Origin: Yersinia aleksiciae
Lineage (GTDB): Bacteria; Pseudomonadota; Gammaproteobacteria; Enterobacterales; Enterobacteriaceae
NCBI RefSeq assembly: GCF_001047675.1
Contig: NZ_CP011975.1
Span: 805,710 to 869,709, forward strand
Length of the DNA: 64,000 bases
Reading direction: 5' to 3'
The notes beneath the pieces are model-generated. The model saw only the letters and a program-made list of their open reading frames with translations. It was not told the DNA's origin and made no database searches. Position numbers and translations under genes: made by a program. Positions 39,086 to 50,181 of this stretch are shown here, in pieces. Every line of letters begins with the position of its first letter. Position 1 is the first letter of the stretch.

Positions 39086-39790
39086 TTATTCTAGTTGCTG
39101 CAATTCGCCAGTTTTACTGACCCGCCAACGATGCTCACAGAAGTACAACAGCGGGTTATCCTGCTTACTGTCGCTGTATCCGCTGTAGAGTTTCAGCGGT
39201 GACCCCAGCCGTTGTTCCAGTTGCACCACTTTTTCTGGCCCCAAACAGCGTAGGGGTAATACCCACCCACCATTACGCCGTGCCATACGGCTCCCCACCA
39301 ACCGTAAGCGGTGAATAAATGTTGAGTCATGGTAAACCTGCTCGACCAGCCGTTGCGGCGAACCGGTGATCAGCCAGACTTCGGCGTCACTGCTCTCCAA
39401 ATATTCGCGCAACCGCATGACCACCACCGGAAACGCGGTAACTTTCTGCCGAAACGCCTTCACAAAGCGCAATTCTAAATCTTTCAGATGCGCTTCGCGT
39501 CGCCCGAAGGTTGTCGCCCACAGTAACAGGCTCACCGGCCAGCGAGCGCAGCGCCCCCCTGCCAGTAATCCTAGTCCAATCACTGGCAGTAGCGGGATCA
39601 CCAACAAGAGATTCAGTGGCAGGTGGCGCAACAGGAAACGCAAAAAACTGCCAAACATATCCTGCTGATGCAAAGTGCCATCTAAATCAAAAAAGACAAC
39701 GCGCTTGGCACTCGCGGCTGGCGACTCACGTGTTGCTTTAGGGTTAATGTCAGCTTGCTCAAAGGTAGATGTGGCCTGCTCTGCGCTCAA
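39086..39790 (-). CDS. pgpC: Phosphatidylglycerophosphatase C
   Basis: PgpC (YfhB) is an inner-membrane HAD-type phosphatase that makes phosphatidylglycerol from its phosphate. The HAD nucleophile motif FFDLDGTLHQQDMFGSF lies near residue 33, a membrane helix follows (LLLVIPLLPVIGLGLLAGG), and the later Asp motif is in YSGYSDSKQDNPLL. The start is TTG at 39790. Its Shine-Dalgarno GGAG lies in the last two codons of murP (GAG GAG TAA), three bases before the start, so translation is coupled to murP. Confidence 0.93.
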   Translation of the reverse strand: MSAEQATSTFEQADINPKATRESPAASAKRVVFFDLDGTLHQQDMFGSFLRFLLRHLPLNLLLVIPLLPVIGLGLLAGGRCARWPVSLLLWATTFGRREAHLKDLELRFVKAFRQKVTAFPVVVMRLREYLESSDAEVWLITGSPQRLVEQVYHDSTFIHRLRLVGSRMARRNGGWVLPLRCLGPEKVVQLEQRLGSPLKLYSGYSDSKQDNPLLYFCEHRWRVSKTGELQQLE

Positions 39791-39793
39791 AAG

Positions 39794-41164
39794 TTACTCC
39801 TCAGGGTCATTGAATCCCATAAGCCAGGTAAATATAAAACCTGCCAGTATGGTGACAACCATAGCCACTAAATACAACATCACTTTGCCGGTGACAATGG
39901 TCAACGCCAATGGCAAGCCGGAAATACCAAAAGTAATCACCGTCGCCACTTTCCAATAACTGATCAGTGCGCCCCCCACCGCGCCCCCTAAACAGGCAGC
40001 AATAAAAGGTTTGCCCAGTGGTAAAGTGACACCGAAAATCAGCGGTTCACCGATGCCCAGTATGCCCACGGGTAGCGCCCCTTTAATCACTTTTTTCAAG
40101 CGACTATTCCGGGTTTTCATTAATACCGCCAACGCCGCCCCCACCTGTCCGACCCCTGCCATCGCCAAAATCGGCAGCAGTGGATTGGCACCGTGGGCCT
40201 GAACCAGCTCCACATGAATTGGGACTAGCCCTTGATGCAGCCCGGTCAAGACCAGTGGCAGGAAGAAGCCCGATAACAGCGCACCCACCAGCAAGCCGCC
40301 ATGATCGATCGCCAGATTGACGCCATGGGTGATGCCTTCAGAAATATAGCCGCCCAAGGGCTGCAAAATCACAATGGCCAACGAAGCGGTAATCAAGGTG
40401 GTCAGTAATGGGTTGACGATAAGCTCAATGGACTCCGGCAAGCGTTGACGTAGCCACTTCTCCAGCCAGCACATTAATGCCACTACCAGTAGCACGGCAA
40501 TGACACCGCCCCGTCCCGGCTGCAATGCCTCGCCAAATAAGGTAATTTGCGCCAATGCGGGGCTAGTCAGAATGCCCGCCATGACGCCCCCCATCGCCGC
40601 TGAACCACCAAAGACTTTGGCGGCATTCACCCCCACCAAGATATTCATAATGGCAAAAACCGCACTGCCGAAAATAGCCAATAGACCAAGCAGGTTCGGG
40701 TATTGCAGCGCCAGATCGCCGGAAATATCTGGCCGTTTCAGCAGGTTGACGATCCCCATAATCAAGCCTGATGCAATAAATGCAGGGATGATCGGGATGA
40801 ATATGTTAGCCAGTTGCCGCAGGGCTCCACTCATCGGGGCGCCATATTTGGCCTTGGCTTGCGCCTTGTTGCGGTTGATATCATCCTGAGGCACCGCCGC
40901 ATCATCCGTGTTTTTTTTCAATAGCCTACGCATGCTATCAACCACTTTTGACGCCGCGCCGGGGCCCACAATTAGCTGATGCTGATCCCCCTGCTTGATA
41001 TAGCCCTTAACGCCCGGTAACTGCTTAAGCAGCGCTAAATCCAGCTGTTGCTCATCGTTTACGACAATACGTACTCGGGTCATGCAGTTCTCAAGTTTGA
41101 GAATATTGCCTTCACCGCCAATACCCGCAAGTATTTGTGTTGCCAATATGGTTGACTTATCCAT
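39794..41164 (-). CDS. murP: PTS N-acetylmuramic acid EIIBC component MurP
   Basis: MurP imports MurNAc and phosphorylates it. The N-terminal EIIB domain has the phospho-Cys in LENCMTRVRIVV (about residue 27). The EIIC membrane domain follows from about residue 110 with the sugar-site motif GIGEPLIFGVTLPL. No EIIA is fused, so it would use EIIA-Glc (Crr). The protein is 456 residues. It lies 23 bases downstream of murQ. Confidence 0.93.
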   Translation of the reverse strand: MDKSTILATQILAGIGGEGNILKLENCMTRVRIVVNDEQQLDLALLKQLPGVKGYIKQGDQHQLIVGPGAASKVVDSMRRLLKKNTDDAAVPQDDINRNKAQAKAKYGAPMSGALRQLANIFIPIIPAFIASGLIMGIVNLLKRPDISGDLALQYPNLLGLLAIFGSAVFAIMNILVGVNAAKVFGGSAAMGGVMAGILTSPALAQITLFGEALQPGRGGVIAVLLVVALMCWLEKWLRQRLPESIELIVNPLLTTLITASLAIVILQPLGGYISEGITHGVNLAIDHGGLLVGALLSGFFLPLVLTGLHQGLVPIHVELVQAHGANPLLPILAMAGVGQVGAALAVLMKTRNSRLKKVIKGALPVGILGIGEPLIFGVTLPLGKPFIAACLGGAVGGALISYWKVATVITFGISGLPLALTIVTGKVMLYLVAMVVTILAGFIFTWLMGFNDPEE

Positions 41165-41187
41165 TGCCGATCCCCTGAAAGTGCGTC

Positions 41188-42075
41188 TTACAATGCCGCG
41201 CGCAAGTAGCCATTATGCTGCTGTAGATCCTGACGGGCCTGCTCGGCACCCACGCCTTTCAGAATCATCAAAATGGCCGGTTTGACTTCAAATTCTGTTT
41301 GTGACAGAGCATTTTCAGCCTCTGCACGGCTGGCTCCGGTGGCTTCCACCACAATGCGACAAGCGCGATCGACTAGCTTCACATTGGTCGCTTTCACATC
41401 CACCATCAGATTTTGGTAAACCTTACCCAGCTTGACCATCGCGCCCGTGGATAACATATTCAGCACCAATTTCTGCGCGGTACCTGATTTCATGCGGGTG
41501 GACCCTGTCAGGGCTTCCGGCCCAACTACCGGTGAGATGGCAACAAGTGCTTCCTGCGCGATAGGGGAATCCGGATTACAAGAGATGGCCGCCGTCGGGC
41601 AGCCAAGCTGGCGGGCATAGCGCAGGGCACCAATAACATAAGGCGTTCGGCCTGAAGCCGCCAAGCCAACCACCATATCGGTTGCGGTAAGATTCAAATC
41701 TTGCAGATCCTGCGCGCCAAGCGCCATATCATCTTCGGCACCTTCTACTGCTTTGAGCAATGCACCAGGGCCACCCGCAATTAAGCCAATCACCATGCCA
41801 TGAGGGACACCGAAAGTGGGCGGGCATTCAGACGCATCCAGAACCCCGAGTCGCCCGCTGGTCCCGGCCCCCAGATAGATCAGCCGCCCGCCCTGCTTTA
41901 ATGCCTCGGCAGCCAGATCGACCGCCCGCGCAATGGCCGGTAAGACCAAGCGAATGGCCTCCGGCACTTTGCGATCCTCATCATTAATGCAAGTCAACAT
42001 CGCCAGCGTGGAGAGTTTGTCCAACTCCATGGTTGCCGGATTGCGGCTTTCCGAAATCAACGCGCCCAGATTCAT
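41188..42075 (-). CDS. murQ: N-acetylmuramic acid 6-phosphate etherase MurQ
   Basis: MurQ cleaves the lactyl ether of MurNAc-6-P to give GlcNAc-6-P and lactate. The SIS-type sugar-phosphate fold is shown by [20 protein letters not shown] (about residues 70-89), with [18 protein letters not shown] further on. All 295 residues are present, the usual length. The gene heads the operon murQ-murP-pgpC, divergent from the RpiR-type regulator at 42270. Confidence 0.96.
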   Translation of the reverse strand: MNLGALISESRNPATMELDKLSTLAMLTCINDEDRKVPEAIRLVLPAIARAVDLAAEALKQGGRLIYLGAGTSGRLGVLDASECPPTFGVPHGMVIGLIAGGPGALLKAVEGAEDDMALGAQDLQDLNLTATDMVVGLAASGRTPYVIGALRYARQLGCPTAAISCNPDSPIAQEALVAISPVVGPEALTGSTRMKSGTAQKLVLNMLSTGAMVKLGKVYQNLMVDVKATNVKLVDRACRIVVEATGASRAEAENALSQTEFEVKPAILMILKGVGAEQARQDLQQHNGYLRAAL

Positions 42076-42122
42076 GATTTTCTCTCCTTTGAATTTTTAA
42101 TTCACAGTTATTTATTTATAAT

Positions 42123-42137
42123 TGAATATAATATTCA
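42123..42137. promoter_or_regulatory. Palindrome in the murQ / RpiR-regulator gap
   Basis: TGAATATAATATTCA is a perfect 15-base palindrome 48 bases upstream of murQ. AT-rich inverted repeats of this kind are common RpiR-family operators, so it may be the binding site of the adjacent regulator. Confidence 0.5.
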
Positions 42138-42269
42138 TTAAAGCGACTGTTTTCTTGTCGCATTCATCGGATGATCACAAAAAAAGGGTGTTATGCTCCC
42201 TAACTTAGCCTTTACCCTCAACATTAATGGGTACTCTTTACCCAGCGTCCCTTATTCAGGAACAGATTT

Positions 42270-43112
42270 ATGAGCACTCTTCTACGCATCCGTCAGCTCT
42301 ACCCGACGCTGGCACAAAATGACCGTAAGTTGGCCGACTTTCTGCTGACCAATCCTGAGCAGGCGCGCCATCTGAGTTCGCAGCTATTGGCGCAGCAGAC
42401 CGGCGTCAGCCAATCCGCGGTGGTCAAGTTTGCTCAGAAATTAGGCTATAAAGGTTTCCCAGCCCTCAAACTGGCCCTGAGCGAAGTTGTTGCCGCCCCC
42501 GCGCAAGCCGTCACACTACATAACCAAATTCTCAGTACCGACAGCTTAAAAACCGTCGGCGAAAAGTTATTGAGTGAGAAAGCCGCCGCACTGCGAGCCA
42601 CACTGGATATCAATAGTGAGCAGCGCCTCACCCAAGCCTTGGAGATGCTGCGGGCAGCGCGACGCATTATCTTGACCGGTATTGGTGCTTCAGGGCTGGT
42701 GGCGAAGGATCTGGCCTATAAGCTGTTGAAAATTGGAGTAATGGCAGTATCGGAAACGGATATGCATGCGCAGATAGCCGCCGTACAGGCATTGGATTCG
42801 CGGGATTTGCTGTTGGCGATCTCTTTTAGCGGTGAACGTCGAGAGATTAATCTGGCGGCTGAGGAGGCACAGCGGTGTGGTGCCAAGGTGCTGGCACTGA
42901 CCAGTTTCTCCCCCAACAGTTTGCAACAGCGTGCTGACCACTGCTTGTATACCATCTCGGAAGAGCCGGTTATTCGCAGTGCCGCGATCTCGTCAAGCAC
43001 TGCGCAATATGCACTGACGGACCTGCTGTTTATGGCGATGATTCAGCAAGATCTTGAAAGTGCTCAGGATCACATTAAGCACAGTGCCGCACTGATGAAA
43101 AAACTGGTCTAA
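42270..43112 (+). CDS. yfhH: RpiR-family regulator (YfhH type), divergent from murQP
   Basis: This 280-residue regulator has an N-terminal RpiR helix-turn-helix (AQQTGVSQSAVVKFAQKLGY, about residues 48-67) and a C-terminal SIS domain (RRIILTGIGASGLVAKDLAY; ISFSGERREINLA) that binds a phosphosugar. By position (next to pgpC/yfhB and yfhL) and by motifs it corresponds to E. coli YfhH, a regulator of unknown function, although it sits where MurR stands in E. coli, divergent to murQ. The likely ligand is MurNAc-6-P, by context only. Confidence 0.85.
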   Translation: MSTLLRIRQLYPTLAQNDRKLADFLLTNPEQARHLSSQLLAQQTGVSQSAVVKFAQKLGYKGFPALKLALSEVVAAPAQAVTLHNQILSTDSLKTVGEKLLSEKAAALRATLDINSEQRLTQALEMLRAARRIILTGIGASGLVAKDLAYKLLKIGVMAVSETDMHAQIAAVQALDSRDLLLAISFSGERREINLAAEEAQRCGAKVLALTSFSPNSLQQRADHCLYTISEEPVIRSAAISSSTAQYALTDLLFMAMIQQDLESAQDHIKHSAALMKKLV

Positions 43113-43172
43113 GGACTTGAGAGGCGTATAATCCACCGCTGTTGAGAATACCCGACCTAAGGTAAGAGAGTC

Positions 43173-43433
43173 ATGGCCCTGTTGATCACTCGTAAATGTA
43201 TTAATTGCGACATGTGCGAGCCGGAATGCCCTAACGAGGCAATTACCATGGGTGCAGAAATTTATCAGATTGACCCGATGCGCTGTACGGAGTGTGTTGG
43301 TCACTACGAAACACCAACTTGCCAGTTGGTCTGCCCTATCGATAATACGATTTCTACCGATCCTGCTTGGGTTGAATCTAACGAGCAGCTGTGGGATAAG
43401 TTTGTCCAACTGCATCACGCTGACCGTTTGTAG
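43173..43433 (+). CDS. yfhL: YfhL family 4Fe-4S dicluster ferredoxin
   Basis: This 86-residue ferredoxin has two cluster motifs: NCDMCEPECPNEA, and RCTECVGHYETPTCQLVCPI, in which the extended spacing in the second is characteristic of YfhL/Allochromatium-type ferredoxins. AAGAGAG lies eight bases upstream. It follows the RpiR gene by 60 bases. Partner unknown. Confidence 0.93.
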   Translation: MALLITRKCINCDMCEPECPNEAITMGAEIYQIDPMRCTECVGHYETPTCQLVCPIDNTISTDPAWVESNEQLWDKFVQLHHADRL

Positions 43434-43460
43434 TCACGGCAACGCTTCCAGAAAGTTGAT

Positions 43461-43488
43461 TATCAGTGCCTCCACTGAAGCACTGATA
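43461..43488. other. Stem-loop after yfhL
   Basis: TATCAGTGC and GCACTGATA form a nine-base-pair stem with a ten-base loop, without a clear T-run. It lies between the convergent yfhL and GntP-like genes. Confidence 0.55.
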
Positions 43489-43517
43489 GTAAAATCAATA
43501 AGATACAAAATAGCGCC

Positions 43518-44861
43518 CTAAACGAACATACTGATCAGCAGTACCATCGCTAAGCCGACGACCGAGTTGGTCAATTCAAGCAGACCCCAAGTTTTCAACG
43601 TATCTTTAATCGACAGATCAAAATAGCCTTTAAATAGCCAGAACGAAGCATCATTGATGTGGGTAAAGGTATTTGAACCTGCCGCCGTCGCCAGCACCAA
43701 TAGCGCGGGATCGACCGAAGTAATTGTTCCTGTCACAGGGTCCATCACTGCTGCACTAATAATCCCCGCTGCCGTCATCGCTGAAACCACCCCCTGACCC
43801 GTTGATAGGCGGATCAGTACTGTGATCAGCCAAGCCATAATGTAAGGTGAAACACCCCCAGCAGACATCAGCATACCAATAGTGTCGCCAATCCCGGTAT
43901 CGATGATCACCTGCTTCAGTGCCCCCCCAGCACCGATAATCAGGATGACCATGGCTATCCCTTTTACCGCGCCTTCAAACGAGTGCATTACCCATTCCAT
44001 TTTATGACCACGCCCCGTTCCGAAAAGAACAAAAGCAACCAGCATGGCGATAAACATGGCAATTGGCGACGAGCCAAGGAAATTGAGGATAGTGTACGAC
44101 GTCGTCCCTTTAACCAGCCAGATGTTAGCAATGGTGGTAAAAATCATAATAAATGCGGGGATTAACGGCACCAGAATCGACGTACTGAATGACGGCAGAT
44201 TATTTTCATCAAGCGGATTTTCCGCCTTCAGGAAAGTTGGGACTGGCCGTTCCAGATTACCCAGAAATTTCGGTAAAATTAACCCTGCGCAAATAACGGA
44301 AGGGATCGCCACCAAAACCCCGTAGATGTAGACCATGCCCATGTCTGCGCCGTAAGCGCTGACCAGTGCAACCGGCCCTGGCTGAGGTGGGAACAAGGAG
44401 TGAGCAGTGGTCGCCGCAGCAACCGCCGGGATCGCCAGCTTGAGGAATGGGATCTTCGCCTCGACCGCAATAGCAATGATCAGTGGTGCCAGAATAATAA
44501 AGGCAACCTCATAAAACATCGCTAAGCCAAAGATCAGGCCGATAATAATGACCGCGACTTCGACATATTTAATCCCGAAGCGGCGCAATAGCGTCTGAGC
44601 TATTTGATGTGCCGCGCCAGAGTCGACCATCAGCTTGCCGATCACCGCGCCAAACACCACGATTATCGCCAGTTCACCTAGCGTACCGCCAAACCCTGCT
44701 TTAATGGTGTGCAGGAGTTTGAGTAGATCCATACCCGCTAGCGTTCCCACCAAGAGAGCCGCGAGCAGCAATGCGATCATTGAATTGATTTGATAGCGGA
44801 TATTGAGCACGAGCATTAAACCTATACCCAGAACGACCCATAGGATATTAATCCATTCCAT
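43518..44861 (-). CDS. GntP-family gluconate:H+ symporter-like permease
   Basis: This 447-residue membrane protein belongs to the GntP family. It has about 12 to 14 hydrophobic segments and the family segments [18 protein letters not shown] and [20 protein letters not shown]. The family transports gluconate and related hydroxy acids; no kinase or dehydratase gene lies beside it to identify the substrate. It is isolated, with a 423-bp gap to acpS. Confidence 0.88.
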   Translation of the reverse strand: MEWINILWVVLGIGLMLVLNIRYQINSMIALLLAALLVGTLAGMDLLKLLHTIKAGFGGTLGELAIIVVFGAVIGKLMVDSGAAHQIAQTLLRRFGIKYVEVAVIIIGLIFGLAMFYEVAFIILAPLIIAIAVEAKIPFLKLAIPAVAAATTAHSLFPPQPGPVALVSAYGADMGMVYIYGVLVAIPSVICAGLILPKFLGNLERPVPTFLKAENPLDENNLPSFSTSILVPLIPAFIMIFTTIANIWLVKGTTSYTILNFLGSSPIAMFIAMLVAFVLFGTGRGHKMEWVMHSFEGAVKGIAMVILIIGAGGALKQVIIDTGIGDTIGMLMSAGGVSPYIMAWLITVLIRLSTGQGVVSAMTAAGIISAAVMDPVTGTITSVDPALLVLATAAGSNTFTHINDASFWLFKGYFDLSIKDTLKTWGLLELTNSVVGLAMVLLISMFV

Positions 44862-45217
44862 CTTTTATTTTCCCCAGTAGTGAGATATCAAAACTTTCGC
44901 TGGTAACACCGTTTTATATTGGTCAGGCCAAAGCGAGACCATTTTTTGTTTATTGAAAATCATACCCATACGATAATTGTTGTTTTAAAACGATTATTAT
45001 CGAGACATTGTTGTCTATGATGGATAATGATTTGGTATTACAAGTATCATTAATTGGGCAACCAAATGAAGTTTTGGTTAACCAACTTGTCGGACAGATC
45101 GCAAAATAAAGATTTATTGAGGTTAATGACCACCCAGCATCAAGCCAGATAAGTGAAGACATACAGAGAGATATTGAGAGTCACGCAGGGGATTTCAGAA
45201 GGGGTTCAGATAGCAAT
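44862..45217. other. Intergenic region upstream of the GntP-like gene
   Basis: The gap between the GntP-like gene and acpS contains AT-rich sequence with TTTAAAACGATTATTATCGA and a possible plus-strand open frame (45153-45335) that looks spurious and overlaps the terminator. It may hold the permease promoter, but no operator was recognised. Confidence 0.4.
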
Positions 45218-45248
45218 AAAAAAAGGCGGCATTTTCATGCTCGCCTTT
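45218..45248 (-). terminator. Terminator of the acpS operon
   Basis: On the minus strand, AAAGGCGAGCAT pairs with ATGCCGCCTTT around a GAAA loop, followed by T-run. It is 36 bases beyond acpS. Confidence 0.85.
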
Positions 45249-45284
45249 CGTTTCTCTTTGCTCGCCGTTTACGGTAAAGTCGCG

Positions 45285-45665
45285 CTAACTTTCGATAATC
45301 ACTGTCGCGCAGGCATAACGCCGCTCATCGGCTAAAGTGACATGCAGGGATTTGACCCCTAACTCGGCAGCCAATTCAGCTGCCCGCTGATGCAAATGTA
45401 GAGTCGGCTTACCCAATACATCGTTAACCACTTCAAACTGATTAAACGCCAGGCCGTTACGGATACCGGTGCCAAATGCTTTGGCCGCCGCCTCTTTCAC
45501 CGCAAACCGTTTAGCCAGAAAACGGATGGGTTGCTGGTGCTGCTGATAATGTTGCCATTCAGATGGGCTAAGGATACGCCGTGCCAGCCTGTCGCCACTA
45601 CGTTCAACTACAGCCTCTATCCTTGAAATCTCAACAATATCAGTGCCTAAGCCAAGGATAGCCAT
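45285..45665 (-). CDS. acpS: Holo-[acyl-carrier-protein] synthase AcpS
   Basis: AcpS attaches 4'-phosphopantetheine to acyl carrier protein. The protein is 126 residues and carries both family signatures: [13 protein letters not shown] (Asp8) and [15 protein letters not shown] (Glu58). Its ATG overlaps the last base of the pdxJ stop codon, so the two are coupled, as in E. coli. It is the last gene of the operon. Confidence 0.97.
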   Translation of the reverse strand: MAILGLGTDIVEISRIEAVVERSGDRLARRILSPSEWQHYQQHQQPIRFLAKRFAVKEAAAKAFGTGIRNGLAFNQFEVVNDVLGKPTLHLHQRAAELAAELGVKSLHVTLADERRYACATVIIES

Positions 45666-46396
45666 TAACGACGCGCTTCCCGCATCAATACTTTCATATC
45701 GCTAACCGCAGCGGCAAGGCCGGTCATCACTGCCTGACCTATAATGGCATGACCAATATTCAGCTCGTGCATTTCGGGTAAGGCGGCGATCGGTTGCACA
45801 TTGTGGTAAGTCAGGCCATGACCCGCATTGACCTTTAGCCCTTTGCCAGCCGCATAAGTCGCAGCTTTCGTGATCCGCACTAATTCGGCCTGACGCGCTA
45901 AATCGGTGGTGGCATCCGCATAAGCGCCCGTATGGATTTCAATATAAGGGGCACCGACGGTAACCGCCGCATCGATCTGGCGCATATCGGCATCGATAAA
46001 CAGTGATACCAAAATGCCCGCCTCAGTTAATCGGCTGACCGCTACCGTCATTTTGTCGATTTGCCCAGCGACATCCAGACCGCCTTCGGTTGTCACTTCT
46101 TGGCGTTTTTCCGGCACCAAACAGCAAAAGTGTGGTTGTAACTCACAGGCAATACCCACCATTTCATCAGTGACTGCCATTTCCAGATTCATACGGGTCT
46201 GGATGGTCTGACGCAAGATGCGTACATCGCGATCCGTGATATGGCGACGATCTTCACGTAAATGCACAGTAATACCGTCAGCACCGGCTTGTTCGGCGAT
46301 AAACGCAGCCTGAACAGGATCGGGGTAAATGGTCCCACGTGCATTTCGTAATGTCGCGATGTGATCAATATTAACGCCCAGCAACAAATCAGCCAT
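45665..46396 (-). CDS. pdxJ: Pyridoxine 5'-phosphate synthase PdxJ
   Basis: PdxJ condenses 1-deoxyxylulose-5-phosphate with 1-amino-3-oxo-4-phosphooxyacetone to make pyridoxine phosphate. It has 243 residues and the TIM barrel is recognised by [18 protein letters not shown] at the start and [11 protein letters not shown] near residue 190. It overlaps acpS by one base and lies 154 bases downstream of recO. Confidence 0.97.
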   Translation of the reverse strand: MADLLLGVNIDHIATLRNARGTIYPDPVQAAFIAEQAGADGITVHLREDRRHITDRDVRILRQTIQTRMNLEMAVTDEMVGIACELQPHFCCLVPEKRQEVTTEGGLDVAGQIDKMTVAVSRLTEAGILVSLFIDADMRQIDAAVTVGAPYIEIHTGAYADATTDLARQAELVRITKAATYAAGKGLKVNAGHGLTYHNVQPIAALPEMHELNIGHAIIGQAVMTGLAAAVSDMKVLMREARR

Positions 46397-46550
46397 GACA
46401 GCCCTCCAGTTATGGATGCATCTTGATTAGGTCAATAAGCACGCAAAAAGCCTGCTATGAAACACATAAGTGCCTCGCAGTTTACACCGAGTCGACTGGC
46501 TGCAATAAGTGAAAATTGGCAATGGGGAGCTTAAATAATGAAGGCTTGCG

Positions 46551-47276
46551 CTAGGCTAAGGGTTCAGCTGGCGGTTTAATCACAAATTGGCGAAACAGTT
46601 CGCGACTTTTTAGTGGCTTACCGCCCAGATAGGGCTTCAGGGCAATGCGGGTGAATCGCTTGGCGGCACGCAAAGTATCGGCATCAGGGAATTCACGATT
46701 AGCCAACGCCAGTAATTGGCGGCCGGTAAAGCTGTAATGGTCGATAACCAGACTGGCAATAAAGCCCTTTTCTTCCCGATAACGGTAGGTCATGGTGTCC
46801 GATACCGGTTGTCCGCTACCCGCACAATGAAGAAAATCAACACCATAGCCAAGATGAGCTAATATCGCTAATTCAAACTGGCGCAATGCATATTCAGGCG
46901 TGCCATCGCTGCCAGCCAATGATTGCAAGCAGTGTAGATAGTCGAAAAATAAAGCGGAGTAATTGGTTTGGTGTTCTAACACGCGAGAAAGCAGCTCGTT
47001 GACATATAAGCCGCTGTACAACATAGATCCACTCAATGGGAGAGCGAGTGATACAGGTTCGGCACTGCGCAATGTTTTGACTTCACCGCGACCGGTCCAG
47101 CGAACCAGTAAAGGCGTAAAAGGCTGCAAGCAGCCTTTTAGATTGGAGCGGCGACCCCGCGCACCTTTTGCCAACACCCGCATACGGCCTTCCCCTTCAG
47201 TGAAGAGATCCAGCATCAAACTGGTTTCACTGTAAGGTCGCCCATGCAGGACAAATGCGCGCTGCCAACCGTCCAT
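46551..47276 (-). CDS. recO: DNA repair protein RecO
   Basis: RecO assists RecA loading on SSB-coated single strands with RecR. It has 241 residues: the N-terminal OB-fold ([36 protein letters not shown]) and a helical C-terminal half. It lies eight bases downstream of era in the rnc-era-recO cluster, and the lower neighbour pdxJ follows. Confidence 0.96.
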   Translation of the reverse strand: MDGWQRAFVLHGRPYSETSLMLDLFTEGEGRMRVLAKGARGRRSNLKGCLQPFTPLLVRWTGRGEVKTLRSAEPVSLALPLSGSMLYSGLYVNELLSRVLEHQTNYSALFFDYLHCLQSLAGSDGTPEYALRQFELAILAHLGYGVDFLHCAGSGQPVSDTMTYRYREEKGFIASLVIDHYSFTGRQLLALANREFPDADTLRAAKRFTRIALKPYLGGKPLKSRELFRQFVIKPPAEPLA

Positions 47277-47284
47277 TGGCGGCC

Positions 47285-48876
<1,592 letters not shown>

Positions 48877-49067
48877 TTACCAATAGATCAAGAATGCGTC
48901 AAAAACTACAGCACACGGAACAGGTCTGATCCACCAAAAAATATCAGGACAAAACTGTTTCGTTTGCAGTGGCCCCCATAAAAGAGCCAACTTTTATCGC
49001 TCGAAAGGTTATTCTACAACGAGTTGGAATATAATGCTGCGTTTAAATACCCTGCTCACCTGAACTC

Positions 49068-49167
49068 ACCGCGGTGGTAGCGACTTCCACACCCGAATCA
49101 CTGACATTTGTCAGATCATCGGGATGTGTTAGCAACGACCTGCTACCACGCCAATGACTTTAGGTAG
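49068..49167. repeat. Palindromic intergenic repeat, copy F
   Basis: Outer arms GCGGTGGTAGCGACTTCCAC and GACCTGCTACCACGCCAATG enclose the core CACCCGAATCACTGACATTT (then GTCAGATCATCGGG). The core matches the central palindrome of the 21207 element, and one end (CCAATGACTTTAGGTA) matches its TACCCAAAGTCATTGG end. It lies between lepB and rnc. Confidence 0.8.
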
Positions 49168-49173
49168 CCGATA

Positions 49174-50172
49174 TTAATGAACACCACCAATCCGACTTAA
49201 ACGCACGCCCGTTGGCCATTCACCTTCTTGCTTTTCAAAACTCATCCAAATAGCCGTAGCCTTACCCACCAGATTACGTTCTGGCACAAAGCCCCAATAG
49301 CGGCTATCTGCGCTATTATCGCGGTTGTCGCCCATCATAAAGTAATGGCCTTCCGGCACTACCCAAACCCCGAGAGGCTGATTAGGCTGCTGATAATAAC
49401 CACCAATCTGATCCTGACGCCCTGGAACTGTCAAAATATGGTGTGCAACTGTCCCTAACGTCTCGCTACGCTCACGCAGACGCACACCACCATCAGGCAC
49501 TGCCTGATTGGTTGGGATCTGGAAGAACCCAGCAGAAGCCTCACCATTCCCGCTATAGCGGAATGTCTGCACAAAATCACTTGGCTCTGACGTACTGTAA
49601 GTAATCGGCAACGCACTATCGCAAGAAGTGCCGGTGTTGCACGCAGGCTGAATTGTCACTTCTTTGCTGATTGGATTATAACTAACCCGATCACCCGGCA
49701 AACCCACTACACGTTTGATGTAGTCCACTCGCGGATCGAGCGGATATTTAAACACAGCAATATCGCCGCGTTTCGGATGCCCGGTAGGGATCAGTGTCGT
49801 TTGCGTTATCGGATCTTTAATGCCGTAAGCAAACTTCTCAACCAAAATGAAATCGCCGATCAATAACGTTGGCATCATCGAACCAGACGGAATCTGGAAA
49901 GGTTCGTAAATAAACGAACGTACGATAAATACCAGCGCTAATACTGGGAAAACTGAGGCACAAGTCTCAATCCAGCCTGGCTGTCTCGCCGCCTGCGATA
50001 ACGTTTTATTATCTACCGCGCAGCCCGTTTGTGCCTTGATCTCCGCTGTTTGCGCATGCACTGCCGCAATTTTCGCCTGACGGGCTGGCCCCCATTTAAA
50101 GCGCTCGAAGCACCAGATAATTCCTGTCAATAGCGTTGCTATCGCTAAAATCAAAGCGAACATATTAGCCAT
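49174..50172 (-). CDS. lepB: Signal peptidase I LepB
   Basis: LepB removes signal peptides in the inner membrane. It has two N-terminal membrane segments (MFALILAIATLLTGIIWC and VFPVLALVFIVRSFIYE), the catalytic Ser in PSGSMMPTLL (about residue 99) and Lys in YIKRVVGLPGD (about 154), and box E GDNRDNSADSRYWG. The ATG at 50172 has AAGGAG five bases upstream; a TTG one codon earlier is not needed. It follows lepA by nine bases. Confidence 0.97.
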   Translation of the reverse strand: MANMFALILAIATLLTGIIWCFERFKWGPARQAKIAAVHAQTAEIKAQTGCAVDNKTLSQAARQPGWIETCASVFPVLALVFIVRSFIYEPFQIPSGSMMPTLLIGDFILVEKFAYGIKDPITQTTLIPTGHPKRGDIAVFKYPLDPRVDYIKRVVGLPGDRVSYNPISKEVTIQPACNTGTSCDSALPITYSTSEPSDFVQTFRYSGNGEASAGFFQIPTNQAVPDGGVRLRERSETLGTVAHHILTVPGRQDQIGGYYQQPNQPLGVWVVPEGHYFMMGDNRDNSADSRYWGFVPERNLVGKATAIWMSFEKQEGEWPTGVRLSRIGGVH

Positions 50173-50181
50173 CAAAACTCC

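Noticed and set aside
42140..42190. CRP site in front of murQ
   Set aside because: TGTGATCATCCGATGAATG on the minus strand has only one good half-site, so it was not listed.
44862..45000. GntR operator upstream of the GntP-like gene
   Set aside because: GCTGGTAACACCG only vaguely resembles the GntR site (ATGTTACC...), with no second half.
45153..45335. 60-codon open frame before acpS
   Set aside because: It runs through the acpS terminator and into acpS on the opposite strand.
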